Assembly: GCF_030253575.1 (NCBI RefSeq)
Contig: NC_080565.1
Location: 11,310,501-11,374,500, forward strand
Direction of reading: 5' to 3'
Origin: Rhododendron vialii
Taxonomy: Eukaryota > Streptophyta > Magnoliopsida > Ericales > Ericaceae
Length of the DNA stretch: 64,000 nt
Under the pieces are notes generated by a model. It was not told the origin of the DNA. It saw only the letters and a list, made by a program, of their open reading frames with translations, and did not search any database. The position numbers and the translations under genes were made by a program. Each line of letters starts with the position of its first letter. Within the stretch, counting starts at the first letter, position 1. This document shows positions 55,301 to 64,000 of the stretch, piece by piece.

Positions 55301-58300
55301 ACCTTTCCCTGAAATAGCAGAGAATGATCCATCTGCTATTCTGACCTTATCCTTACCAGAACAAGTAAAGTAAGAATCAAATACAGAGGAACAACCTGTC
55401 ATACGATCTGAGGTACCAGAATCTATAATCCAAGGAATAGCAGAAGATGCAGTAAATGCGCTAGCCGGAATACCTATGTGGGCAAAATATGATGACGTGG
55501 AACTTGTGGTGGAAGTGGGAGCTATAGTAGATGGAGAATCAGCCCGAGCCATGAGGCGCCTGAGAGCTTGCATCTCCCCCTGAGAAAATCCACTTACATG
55601 ATCAGAAGGCGCCTCAACTCTAGTATTGAACCCAGAATCAGGTAAGGTAGCAGCTGTGGACTCTGAAACATGAGCCTGGGCCTGAGAACGCATGAAACCA
55701 CGACCACTGCGTCCACCCCCTCGCCTGCGAGAGGGACGGCCATGTAACTTCCAACAGAAATCCCTAGTATGGCCAGTGTTGTGGCAATGATCATACCGGA
55801 GAGACTCACGATCAATAGGTCCACTGCTAGCACCAGGCTGTGACTTACCACTCTGTGGAACAAGCCCACCACTAGAACCAAACTAACCCTGAGGGATGAC
55901 AACCAAAGCAGAACGATCAGAAGTAGGAGTGGGCACCATAGCACTCCTCCTACTCTCCTCCTGCTGAACAATGGCATAGGCCTCTCCCAAAGACGAAAAC
56001 GGAACACGACCCAACACCTGCACTCTAATTGGATCATATTCCACATCAAGGCCAGCAAGAAAGTCATAAACACGCTCTTTCTCTATCCTTTTTAGCCAAT
56101 TAGCAGCATCCACCGCACAAACAGCTTGAAACCCCTGATAATAATCAAATTCCTACCATGCTCCACTCAAGTCAGCAAAGTACACAGAGATCGGGCGATG
56201 ATTTTGTTCCAATGTACGAAGTCTTTTCCTCAACTCAAAACACTGTGCATCATTACCTTGTTAAGAATAGGTTTGGGCTGCAGTAGTCCAAATCTGATAT
56301 GGAGTATCAAGGAGTAGAAAAGTATGGCGAATATCAGCTCTCATGGAGTTAAACAACCAGGTCATAATCAACGATTTTTGAGATTTAAACTTCTTAAGTT
56401 CAACAGCCTCAACAGGTGGAGTAACAGGGCCCTCAATAAACTCTGACATGCCTTGGCCTCAATAGCTAAAGTGAAAGTGCGAGACCAAATCAAATAATTG
56501 GTACCATCCAATTTAAGATGACAAATATCCAGAGAAGAGTTATCCAAAGTCCCTAAGAGACTCAACTCATCCTTCGTATTAACGGAAGCCTTGTTTTTAT
56601 CCTCTGATGACATTTTAACAGTAGAACCACAACTCCGAATCTACAATACTCAGACAACTCAGCAATAAACGCCCGAAACAATACTAATTGCAGCAAACCA
56701 CCTTAAAATAAATATTCAGAGTGCCAAACAGTGCCAAATAAATATCCACCTGTTGAAAGCTCAGAGTGCCAAATAAATATTCAGAGAGCCTTGTCTTTAT
56801 ACTCAGTCAACTCACCAGTTGAAAGCTCCTACCACTACGAACTACGAACAGTGCCAAATACTTAGATCAAAAAATTCCTACCACTACCACTGTTCCAAAA
56901 CAAAGAGTTATACCACTGAAACAGTCTGTCGGAGTTCCGGCGAGTGTAGGTGAGGTCGAAACTGAATTGGGTCAGGGCTGTCGGAGGTCAGAGTTAGTCC
57001 GGCGAACTTCAGGTGTCAGCAGAAATGGCTGGACGAAGTCGGAACAGGCAGATCTGGTGCGTATACGGTAGACAAGGGTCGTACGGCACCAGAAATAGGC
57101 GGGATCGACGGGAGTGACGTCATACGACAGCGGAATGGACCACGGAGGTGCCGACAAGTCTCGTCAGCGTCAGACAGTGGTCGACAAGGGCAACGGTCTA
57201 GAAAAGGCGACAGTGGATGGAAGTTGCTAAGTCTTGATTGATCGGAAGGAAAAAAAAACGACAGGTACTCAGTTCTATCGCTTTGATACCATGTAAAATT
57301 GAGAGACATAGAAATTTAGGGTTATATTTCTCTCTTCATAAACTGAATACAACGCAAGTATTTATACAACACATTAGACTAATTATACTATGGTCCTAGA
57401 GAATGCACTAGTTACATAATAGAACAACTAATAAACTAATTACAAATAACCCATAATAATCTAACATTGCACAAAAGGTTGCCAATGTATAGTTCTGATA
57501 AAAATGAGCCTTTTGTTTAGGAGATCACGAATAATTTAACGGAAACATGACTGTGCATTTTCTCTGTTTGTTAAGTAACAACAATCTTACAGAAAAAGTT
57601 ATCCAATGGATGTAGTTGACACTTCTACAATGTCAAACAACCATATTTTCTTCACTATTAGCAACAAGGATGATACATCCAAACAATACACCAAAACCTT
57701 CTAACAGTTCAGCACATATCAACTGGTGTAGGTGATGATCCCGGTATGGTTTTGAAACCGTGCATGGCAAAAACTTGACAGTTGTGACTTTTTTTAAAGT
57801 CCTTTTCTCATGAAAAAGATTGTCTGATGAAATAAGTAATCAGAAAAGGAAAAGGGCTGGATGCCATAAACAGACAACAGGAGAAATCTTTGGAAGGACT
57901 ATCGATAGAAGTATCTAGGTTACCTGTTGAAAGAACTATAGTATCCTTAGCACGTCCTTCAAGAACAACCATGCCACTGCACCGGCGACTACGCCCCAGT
58001 GAATGGGAAGGTGCAATCCAACCAATATCACCAGTGTATAGCCAACCGCTCTCATTTAAGGCATTTTTGGTGGCCGATTCATTCTGATCCAACAAGCACA
58101 GTATTACTTTCTTTTTAAATTAGAACAGCGAATAATCTTCCAAGCACATGCTATACTACCTATTATACAGCAAGTAACAAGAACAATGTTGCAGACCGCA
58201 TAACAATAAAGAAACCTTGGCTAAGATCCTGGAAACGTACATGTTTTAAGTTCTTAAGCTTACTTCAATAAAGTAAAATTGATAATTCAAGCCTCCATTG

Positions 58301-61300
58301 CACGTACATAATATGTCAGTTTCTACACGAAAGGCAGAATATCTTGCTGATAAAATACTGACAGGGAAAATGTTGAACTTGTTGTGATGCACATATCCTG
58401 TATAGTAGTATACTTTGTTAATACTTCCCTCGTGTTTCCAAGTTGTCAACATTCCAAGACCAAAACCCTAAATGGGCTATAGATACCCTAAAAGCTTTAG
58501 CTATGTGATTTGTATTAGTCCAGCCGCACGGCGGCAGAAAGAGAAGGTCTTGTAATTAGTGTCATACAAAAGGAGAGAAAAGGTAAATAACTGCAACGGA
58601 TAGAAGGTTAGCCAATTTTGTTTACAGTTTCCATTCTTGCCAATCCCACAATTCTCAACCATCAGGGGAATGTGGGAACATTGTAAAAAATATCATTACA
58701 TGACCATGGAAATGACAATTTTGCTTTATTAGCTGATACAAGAATAGCCAGTCAAATACATGCATCAAGCCTATTAAACATAAAGCAATAGATCAGAAGC
58801 TGAATTTATGGGACATGAATTTCTTTACCTTGTAGTAACCCTTCATTACTTGTGGCCCCTTAATTTCTACAATACCCTTCGAACCTGGAGGAAGAACATC
58901 ACCTGTTTCAAAATCTACAACTCTAATTTCTGTATGTCGAATTGGATGACCGATTGAGCCAAGAACCTTCAAAAGTTAAACAAGTCACAATATCATATGA
59001 CATACCCCATGATGTATGATATTAGAAATGATAGATAAGTGGAATGGAATTAGATGAGTTCACCAATTATTCTAGAAACATGTTAAGAAATGGCCAACAA
59101 GTACATATCAACCAAGAAACACCCTCGCTTATGTGCAAGTAATCTTGCACGTGGAGATGCAAATGCAGAGATTAAACATTTAGAGTAACCTTACATTTAG
59201 AGAAGCAGAGTGAAAACCAGAAACAAACACAAAAGATTAAACACAACAACCAGAAATGCTACCCACACAGATAATATGTGCACAGATCGTGCACATACAG
59301 CTCCGTGGGGCCCACAACAGGGTCCCCACAAACGATCCAAGCCGTCCATTAGCTTTAAAATGATTTTATAAGTCATCACATAAAAAATCAGCCCAATCTG
59401 GTACCTCTAAATGCTTAATCTAATCTTTCAATTTCTCTTAGACTCTAGGATTTTGAAATCTGAAGAAACATTTAGACGATTAGATCAAGCACTTAAAAGG
59501 TATCGGATTAAGTTGATTTTTCACTAGATGACTTAGAAAATCATTTTAAAGGTAATGGACAGCTTGAATTGTTTGTGGGGACCCTGTAGTAGGCCCCACA
59601 GAGCCATATGTGCACGATCTGTGCACACACTATCTGTGTGAGTAGCATTTCTGGGCCTCCTCCAACCTGAGCTCTGATACCATGTAATATCGTCTCCTAT
59701 CCCCAAAGACTAAGCTGCTACGAAATGGACCCTACACGATATATCAGGCTCCAACAACATGGATCGCAGAAAGACAACACTAAAATTTTTCCACAACTGG
59801 TTAAAAGTCAGACTAAGGCAAGACAGTAGGCAGCAGCAGTTAGTGCTCCCAAGTCCTATAAGATTCTATCAAAATGTGAACGTTTAAGCTCCCCAATTTA
59901 CCTTAGTTAAGTCCATAATCATGGTACTTGGGTATTGATACACTTCACTAGCGTTTCAGGTATTGAAAGCCCGTTGTGACAGATTTGGAGATAAATGGTG
60001 CAAGTTTGAAGTAATGGTTGTGCGATAGGAGACCGGGACAAGGCCCCAACTCAAGACGGCAGGCAAACGGCCATGGGCAAGATTAGATCCGTCCAGATGA
60101 ACGTGATTCCCGTCCGAACAAACCAAGAGTGCAGCCTCCGAAATATTTCATGAACCATCCAACCGGACAGGTTTCACAACCAACCGGACGGACGCAATGC
60201 TCATTCTCTGTTTAATTTCCCAAGCCATCCAACCAGACAAGGTGATCAATCTGTCTTGACGGACAACCCATCCAACCGTACCAGCTCAAATATCCACTCT
60301 CGGGAACAACTTGGGAGCCATCCATCCGGACGATTCTCCAACTCCATCCGGACAAGTTTAGCCACCCTACAGCCTTTTGCTTTGGCTTTTGGGGTTTTGA
60401 AAGGACTTCGGGGAAAGGGGTCTATTTAAGTCCTAGGGTTATTCCAACTCATAACAACTTGCACTGGAACTAGTTTAGACTTGTTTCAAGGCTAACGAAA
60501 GAAGAAAGCAAGGAGGAAGAAGAAGAAGAATGAATGAATGAATTCAAGAAAGCATGAGTTCTAACCCTAAGAAATTGAACTTGAACTCTCCTGACTGGCT
60601 AAACTCCTACTCTAGGGATAGATGTAGTTTCTTTTCAAGTAGCTTGAGTTTTGTATGTGTTTTAAGACTATTCATTTAAATCTTGGCTGTATGACTTGAG
60701 GATAAATTAATTTTGAATGAATGGTTTAAATGCTTTCTTTTCTATCAAGTTCTTGTGTTTATATTCTAGACTTCAAGAACTTGAGTACATGGCTTGTCAT
60801 CGAATCATGCCGTTGGTTGAGATAGGCTAAACTTTGTAAGCCAAGGTGTGTTATTACACAAACCGTACTTGGATACGGCTCATACTAGTAAGACAACTCA
60901 TATTACGCAAAGATAACCTATGCCAATCAGTTATCCGTGACTATCTTGTGATGATTTGGACGGATCTTTCTATTTTCATCTTTCTTGAAGAATGGTTTTT
61001 TTAGATTTTTAGCACAATACATAGATTCTGGATCGATCCACAATTAAATAAAATAGATGTATCTAGGGATAATTCACGTTGAAGCGACTATTACCTAGAT
61101 ACATATGTCGTAATGTTAAAATCAAGTTTCTAGGAGGAAACCGGTTTTAAAACCCTAGAACTATTAACAACTGGTTTAGAGAACCACTCTCTTTTGTTTT
61201 CCTATTTTAAAAATTCCATACCGAAATTCGAACCTCGTCCTTGAATTGATATAGAAATTAGTTTTAAACCAATAGAATACAGTCCTCCTGTCCCTGTGGA

Positions 61301-62154
61301 ACGAACTGACTTTTGCCACTATTATATGGAGTAGTTGTAATTGTTCTATTTTAATTAGAAGTTTTGATATGGTAACGACAAGGTCAGGTATCTGAAAGCC
61401 CAAGGCTTTCTTTTATTCACTTCAAGCCAACTTTAATTTGCTTTCACACTAATTGCTGTATTAGTTACAAAAGAAAAAACAACTCCAAACACTTTTCTAT
61501 TAACTCAGAAATCAATCTCCATAATATTAGTAATCTGTCCTCAAGTCCCTGAGGTTCGGCATTTGTACTTTTCCCTACACTACTAAATTTTTATATATCA
61601 CCCAAAGTTCTATTTTAGGATGACCAAGGGTTGTCATTTAAAACTACTCTAAGTACAGGGGTTGCAACAGTAATATTCCCACTATTTTGTATCATAAGCA
61701 TCATTAGGCACTTGAGTCTTAATATGCATTGAGCAGCATAGTTGTGGCTGGAAGAAACTAAAAATTAGAATCCCTATGATAAGAAGGAACATAATTTGCT
61801 CCTTACATTACAGGAAGGAATTCGGCAAGCTGCGACGGGAGATGACTCAGTCAACCCATAACCATTCTGCACTTTCATGTCTATTGCCTGTCAGTACAAA
61901 ATTTCACATAAGAAAAATAAAACAAAAGTAGAAAATGATTACTCCATATCACCCTGCTTTAGCCAGAAAAAGAAACACAAACATCTAACCTCAAAGAACC
62001 TGTCAACATGGGAAGGCAAACTACCACCTCCGCTTATGCCAGCCTGTAGAAGTCACAAAAGGCTTCACTACCAGTACATCTTCTTGTCAACTAACTTACT
62101 TCTTTATACACATACACATGAGCTTATGCACGCACGCAAGCACACACACACAGG

Positions 62155-62202
<48 letters not shown>

Positions 62203-62946
62203 TTAACTACTAAAGAAACTAAACAATAGAAAATTCTCCTTGTCACCTTAGCAGAATTTAAAATTATTCCCGATGCAGAACTTTGGCAGATTATTATTGA
62301 AAATTAGAAGGGCAAAAAAAGTTCTGCAGATTACACAAATTTGAAGTCATGGTTGTCATGGAATATTGAAATTTAGATCCTATTGATATATAGATCCTTC
62401 CACATCAGCCAGCTTAAATAATGTCAGAGAACAAAAAGGAAGAGATAAAGCTCAAACTCAACATCAAACATTGAAAACAATACCTTTGATATTCCAATAG
62501 CAGTTTGAATTTTATTATAAACAAGTTTCTTGGCCAACATATGTAATGGCCATAGTATAAGAGAAATTGTTCTCGCCCATAACCAGTCAAATGCTGCTAC
62601 TAGGAACGAACATTGCTTCTGGCACTTTGTTAGACATTTTCCCTGCAAACCAGCCAGATCCATTAAGCAATACAGGAAGAGGAAACCTATCTTTATCCCA
62701 AACAAGATCAGTCAGCAAAGAGAAAACGTGTGTCAGATTGATGGCTAACAGCACAGGAAATCACGGAAAGATAAAACAAAAAAGTCAACCAAATAAACAA
62801 AACAAGTACCATTAAAAATAGACAAGCCGGAAGTACGAACCTCATAAATTCGCTTGATGTCCATATATGTCAAACTAATTTTTATAAAGAAAAGTGCAAC
62901 AAGCTTGCGAGCGGTGGAACTCGTAGAAATCTGCTTTTGGATACCC
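49385..62946 (-). CDS. AAE16: plastid acyl-activating enzyme / acyl-ACP synthetase, 3' part
   Basis: Ten in-phase exons (minus) encode the last about 356 residues: 62841-62946, 62484-62642, 61990-62043, 61807-61887, 58829-58966, 57924-58083, 51768-51847, 51497-51639, 49556-49613 and 49385-49477 (stop at 49385). Upstream exons lie beyond the right edge. Landmarks: GIQKQISTSS, LWPLHMLAKKLVYNKI, the AMP-forming motif NGYGLTESSP, GPQVMKGYYK, GWLYTGDIGWIAP, RAKDTIVLSTGENVEP, DQRRLGAIIVPNK and the C-terminal PTMKIRRDK with the conserved Lys. The wording is that of AAE15/AAE16, plastid enzymes that activate medium- and long-chain fatty acids with ATP for acyl-ACP recycling; I cannot separate the two. 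A Ty1/copia element sits in the 6.1-kb intron between 57924 and 51847, in the same orientation. Other introns hold a foldback MITE and a solo LTR. No coding lesion is seen. Confidence 0.92.
50380..51300 (+). mobile_element. decayed Ty1/copia 3' end in an AAE intron
   Basis: Plus-strand traces of copia pol remain: VYIDDVIIFGNHS near 50690 (the YxDD reverse-transcriptase site), and EYIELDCRF near 50855. They are followed by a purine tract (GAAAGGGAG) and a possible LTR start TGTTAGAGTATT at 50957. Frames are broken. It is older than the copia element further right. Confidence 0.55.
51933..52107 (-). repeat. 3' LTR of the copia element
   Basis: 175 bp, TG...CA when read on the minus strand. The polypurine tract adjoins at 52108-52116. 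Confidence 0.92.
52115..55693 (-). CDS. copia pol polyprotein (protease-integrase-RT-RNase H)
   Basis: A 1192-codon open frame in copia order. Aspartic protease IIDSGTSDRMTG (DSG at 91-93); GAG-pre-integrase WHRRLGHPSF (about 225); integrase core with HSDVWGP (about 281), RSDNGTEY and TPQQNGVAERKNR; reverse transcriptase with VYVDDMIMTGND (about 876); RNase H with DADWAGS (about 1038), SSAEAEYRAM and KHIEIDRHF. The catalytic motifs look intact. The formal first Met is internal: in a working element this frame continues upstream through gag as a single polyprotein, and here a TAG at 55883-55885 interrupts it. It is a mobile-element gene, not a host gene. Confidence 0.95.
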   Translation of the reverse strand: MRSQAQAHVSESTAATLPDSGFNTRVEAPSDHVSGFSQGEMQALRRLMARADSPSTIAPTSTTSSTSSYFAHIGIPASAFTASSAIPWIIDSGTSDRMTGCSSVFDSYFTCSGKDKVRIADGSFSAISGKGSVRYSPFISLSSVLHLPNFATNLLSVSSLTRSANCSVTFFPTYCVFQELDTGKVIGSGKAQGDIYFLESAPRPPLSCGLALQADTSLALSMLHQWHRRLGHPSFGILEKLFPTLIKHCSRSQFFCEACELGKHKRSFYAPINKRSDSPFMVIHSDVWGPSPVTSLKGFRWFVTFIDCYSRVIWVYLLRSKSEVFSCFKSFHAMVCTQFDTNIKILRSDNGTEYIDKNFRAFLDDNGILFQTTCVDTPQQNGVAERKNRHLAEVARSLLFTMNVPKYLCGKAILTATYLINRMPSNVLHFKTPIECLPNNSRVLTLSPRVFGCVCFVLVSHPAGGKLGHKAYKCVFVGYSPTQKGYKCYDPHSRKFFVSMDVIFWETEFFYSPSTPSLQGEQHVSQEEMREEEVFTSQTQGSWSLPFYSEGEKEKSRVEPVSVDSAKQDIGGRVDVNKRIRPSEWPTTLATYQKKGKKGQSSCVLPPCQSPSPASVPNSSVDSSGNESFPIEPPIIDSDNLPVALRKGVRSCTQHPISQYVSYDRLSPSYHVFVSSLSSISIPQNWQDAFMIYEWKGAMVEEMTTLKKNGTWELVSLPRGKRSVGCKWVFTVKQNADGTVERYKARLVARGFTQTYGIDYEETFAPVAKMNTVRALISCAANLNRPLHQFDVKNAFLHGELEEEVYMDIPPGFSSSETKGKVCRLKKALYGLKQSPRAWFDRFSKAMLKFGYKQSHADHTMFIKGGAGKIVVLIVYVDDMIMTGNDVDEFVNLKSSLAQEFEIKDLGPLRYFLGMEVARSNKGIFISQRKYILDLLEETGMLGCRPADSPIEANHHLSGDVGERTDKERYQRLVGRLIYLAHTRPDVTYVVGVVSQFMHDPRTSHLDAVYRILRYLKAAPVRGILFTNHGHLRLEAFTDADWAGSVDDRRSTSGYCTFLGGNLITWRSKKQSVVARSSAEAEYRAMVHGVCELLWLQTMLRDLRISNNGPMKLYCDNKAAIVILHNPVQHDRTKHIEIDRHFIKEKLSKGLICMPFVRSKDQLADIFTKGLGRKSFHPIVFKLGLIDIFAPT
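55694..56613 (-). pseudogene. copia gag region, broken
   Basis: From the Met at 56613 (SLLGTLDNSSLDICHLKLDGT, the copia gag start) the reading frame shifts by one near 56450. It then follows the pol frame with stops at about 56260 (QTYS*), about 56154 (GAW*EF) and 55883-55885 (PQG*FG). The nucleocapsid knuckle reads YDHCHNTGHTRDFC, with Tyr where the first Cys of CX2CX4HX4C is expected. The element could only move with gag supplied by relatives. Confidence 0.8.
57292..57466 (-). repeat. 5' LTR of the copia element
   Basis: 175 bp. The adjacent TGGTATCAAAGC (minus strand, ending at 57291) is the primer binding site. Confidence 0.92.
59250..59654. mobile_element. foldback MITE in an AAE intron
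   Basis: Left arm CCAGAAATGCTACCCACACAG...GGGGCCCAC and right arm GTGGGGACC...CTGTGTGAGTAGCATTTCTGG are inverse over about 160 bp. Both arms include a GTGCACAGATCGTGCACATA-like palindromic block. No clear target duplication is seen. Confidence 0.7.
59964..61386. mobile_element. solo LTR in an AAE intron
   Basis: The 1423-bp element runs TGAAAGCCC...AAGGTCA, with the 5-bp duplication GGTAT at 59959-59963 and 61387-61391. The first third repeats CCATCC-ACCGGACA-type phrases, then TCTATTTAAGTCC resembles a TATA box, and TCCCTGTGGAACG near the end is typical of plant LTRs. Confidence 0.7.
62157..62201. repeat. (CA)n/(GA)n microsatellite
   Basis: A GA run of about 22 units preceded by a short CA run, inside an AAE intron just upstream (in gene order) of the 61990-62043 exon. 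Confidence 0.95.
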
Positions 62947-64000
62947 CTGCAATATGCACAAAACAATTAAAGGAGTCACAAAAGAACTGAATGCAAGAAG
63001 AGGATAAGGAAATTAATCATAAAGAGATACGACATAAGAACTGTTCGCGAACACGATAAAGGTTTCAAGAGAAACAATATGTATCTAGGGGACAACAGAC
63101 AGGAAGGGACAAGCTTTTACAAAAGAAAAAGGCAGGAAATGACTTCTTGAGATCTAAGAGATAACTAATGCAGATCCCAGATTAGTGCAGCAGCGATTAG
63201 CATTAAGCCACTGCCAGTAACACAAATGCTAACAGAGAGAATAATAGGCGCTAGAAGATGGAACCTTTAAGCTAAAGGCTTCAATTGCTTCAAAGACAGC
63301 ATAGGCTCCTTGTTAAAGCATAGGGTTAGCTCTTATGCGGAATTCTTTTCTGATAGGTAGCCCACGCTCTTTGATGTGTGGTTAGAGGCATGCAAAAAAC
63401 TAATGATGTAACCTTATCACTATCTTAATGGGTTTTATACTAATATGGGATATCTCATTGTGTAGATGTGAGACGAATGAATGAAATTGGACCACTCCCT
63501 CCTGGATAAAGGATTTTTTTTCCAGAAATAAACTGCTCATTGTGTCTTCATTCTATACAACGGTTTCTTTTGCCACGATACCATGTCAAAATAATCAGTT
63601 GCCGCAACACCTCGAAAGTCGAAACTGTTAGGATATCACCCAACATATAGTGTTGCGCTAAAGCATTAATTTTACGAAAAGATATTCTGCCAAGACCCCA
63701 AATATAAAATTTTGACATGGCATTTGAGTAGATGCATGAAAGATCAATTCAGATGAACTTAGAAAATCACCACACAGGTCAACCACCATGGCTAAATTCT
63801 GTATCCGTTTATTCCTTTCTGTATTTATTTATTCATTTTTTTAGCTCACAACAGACCACAGAAAAGATTCCAGAAATGAATCCCAATACCGATGCCAATT
63901 TGATCAAAGAAGACGAAAGGAAATAGATATACAATGAACGGCAGAGAGGAGAGTAACACAATATTGTACTCTCCTTCATCCACTCATACTTATATTAAAC
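62947..64000. other. AAE intron continuing past the window edge
   Basis: Exon 62841-62946 begins in phase after two bases of a codon, so an upstream exon is required. None of the expected preceding protein sequence was found up to 64000, implying an intron over 1 kb. Nothing else is recognised here. Confidence 0.5.

Larger units (their letters stand above)
51933..57466 (-). mobile_element. Ty1/copia LTR retrotransposon inside an AAE intron
   Basis: The 5.5-kb element has 175-bp LTRs at 51933-52107 and 57292-57466, which differ at 5 of 175 positions. LTR ends are TG...CA. The PBS TGGTATCAAAGC (minus) directly follows the 5' LTR (57291 downward), and a purine tract GAGGGGGAG precedes the 3' LTR. 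The flanks share TTGC (51929-51932 and 57467-57470), a 4-bp match where 5 bp is usual. The pol part is one intact frame; the gag part carries one frameshift and three stops. The LTR difference suggests an insertion on the order of a million years old, depending on the rate used. Confidence 0.95.

Overview
The window is nuclear DNA from a flowering plant, most likely a eudicot. It has multi-exon genes with plant GT-AG introns, an intronless PPR gene, a RALF peptide gene, a FERONIA-type kinase, a plant selenium-binding protein, a plastid-type acyl-ACP synthetase, a nuclear copy of the plastid trnL-trnF spacer, and many AT-rich transposons and GA/CT microsatellites. An ericalean plant is possible, but I cannot prove that from sequence alone.

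Host genes. (1) 7667-9457 (+), an intact PPR protein of the E class. (2) About 9.7-14.5 kb (+), a decayed SAM-dependent protein-histidine methyltransferase (HPM1/METTL18-like) with a frameshift and a late stop. (3) 15943-16287 (-), a RALF-like peptide precursor. (4) 19743-20945 (+), a kinase without ectodomain, of the CrRLK1L/FERONIA type, 3.5 kb from the RALF gene. (5) 21808-28458 (-), a complete seven-exon selenium-binding protein (SBP1/methanethiol oxidase family, 493 aa). (6) 49385 to beyond 62946 (-), the last ten exons of a plastid acyl-activating enzyme (AAE15/16 type), whose intron holds a young Ty1/copia element.

Transposon landscape. A 5.2-kb Mutator-like element (29141-34338) has 40-bp terminal repeats, a perfect 8-bp target duplication and a four-exon FAR1/MULE transposase. 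From 36779 to 43370 there is a nested stack: a PIF/Harbinger-like element holds a foldback element and a solo LTR, and that solo LTR holds a plastid DNA insert and a second solo LTR. A paralogous empty site at 44.33 kb supports the outer insertion. Many MITEs are bounded by clear target duplications: TAA/TTA PIF type, TA Stowaway type and 9-bp MULE type. Around 6.1-7.3 kb, shuffled 25S rDNA pieces lie between inverted arms. This is the most unusual structure in the window.

Relationships between genes. The RALF and CrRLK1L-type kinase neighbours belong to families known to form ligand-receptor pairs, but the kinase here has no ectodomain, so a functional pairing is only a hypothesis. The remaining genes are unrelated housekeeping or organelle genes spread through repeat-rich DNA. 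I found no CRISPR array, operon or other prokaryote-like system.
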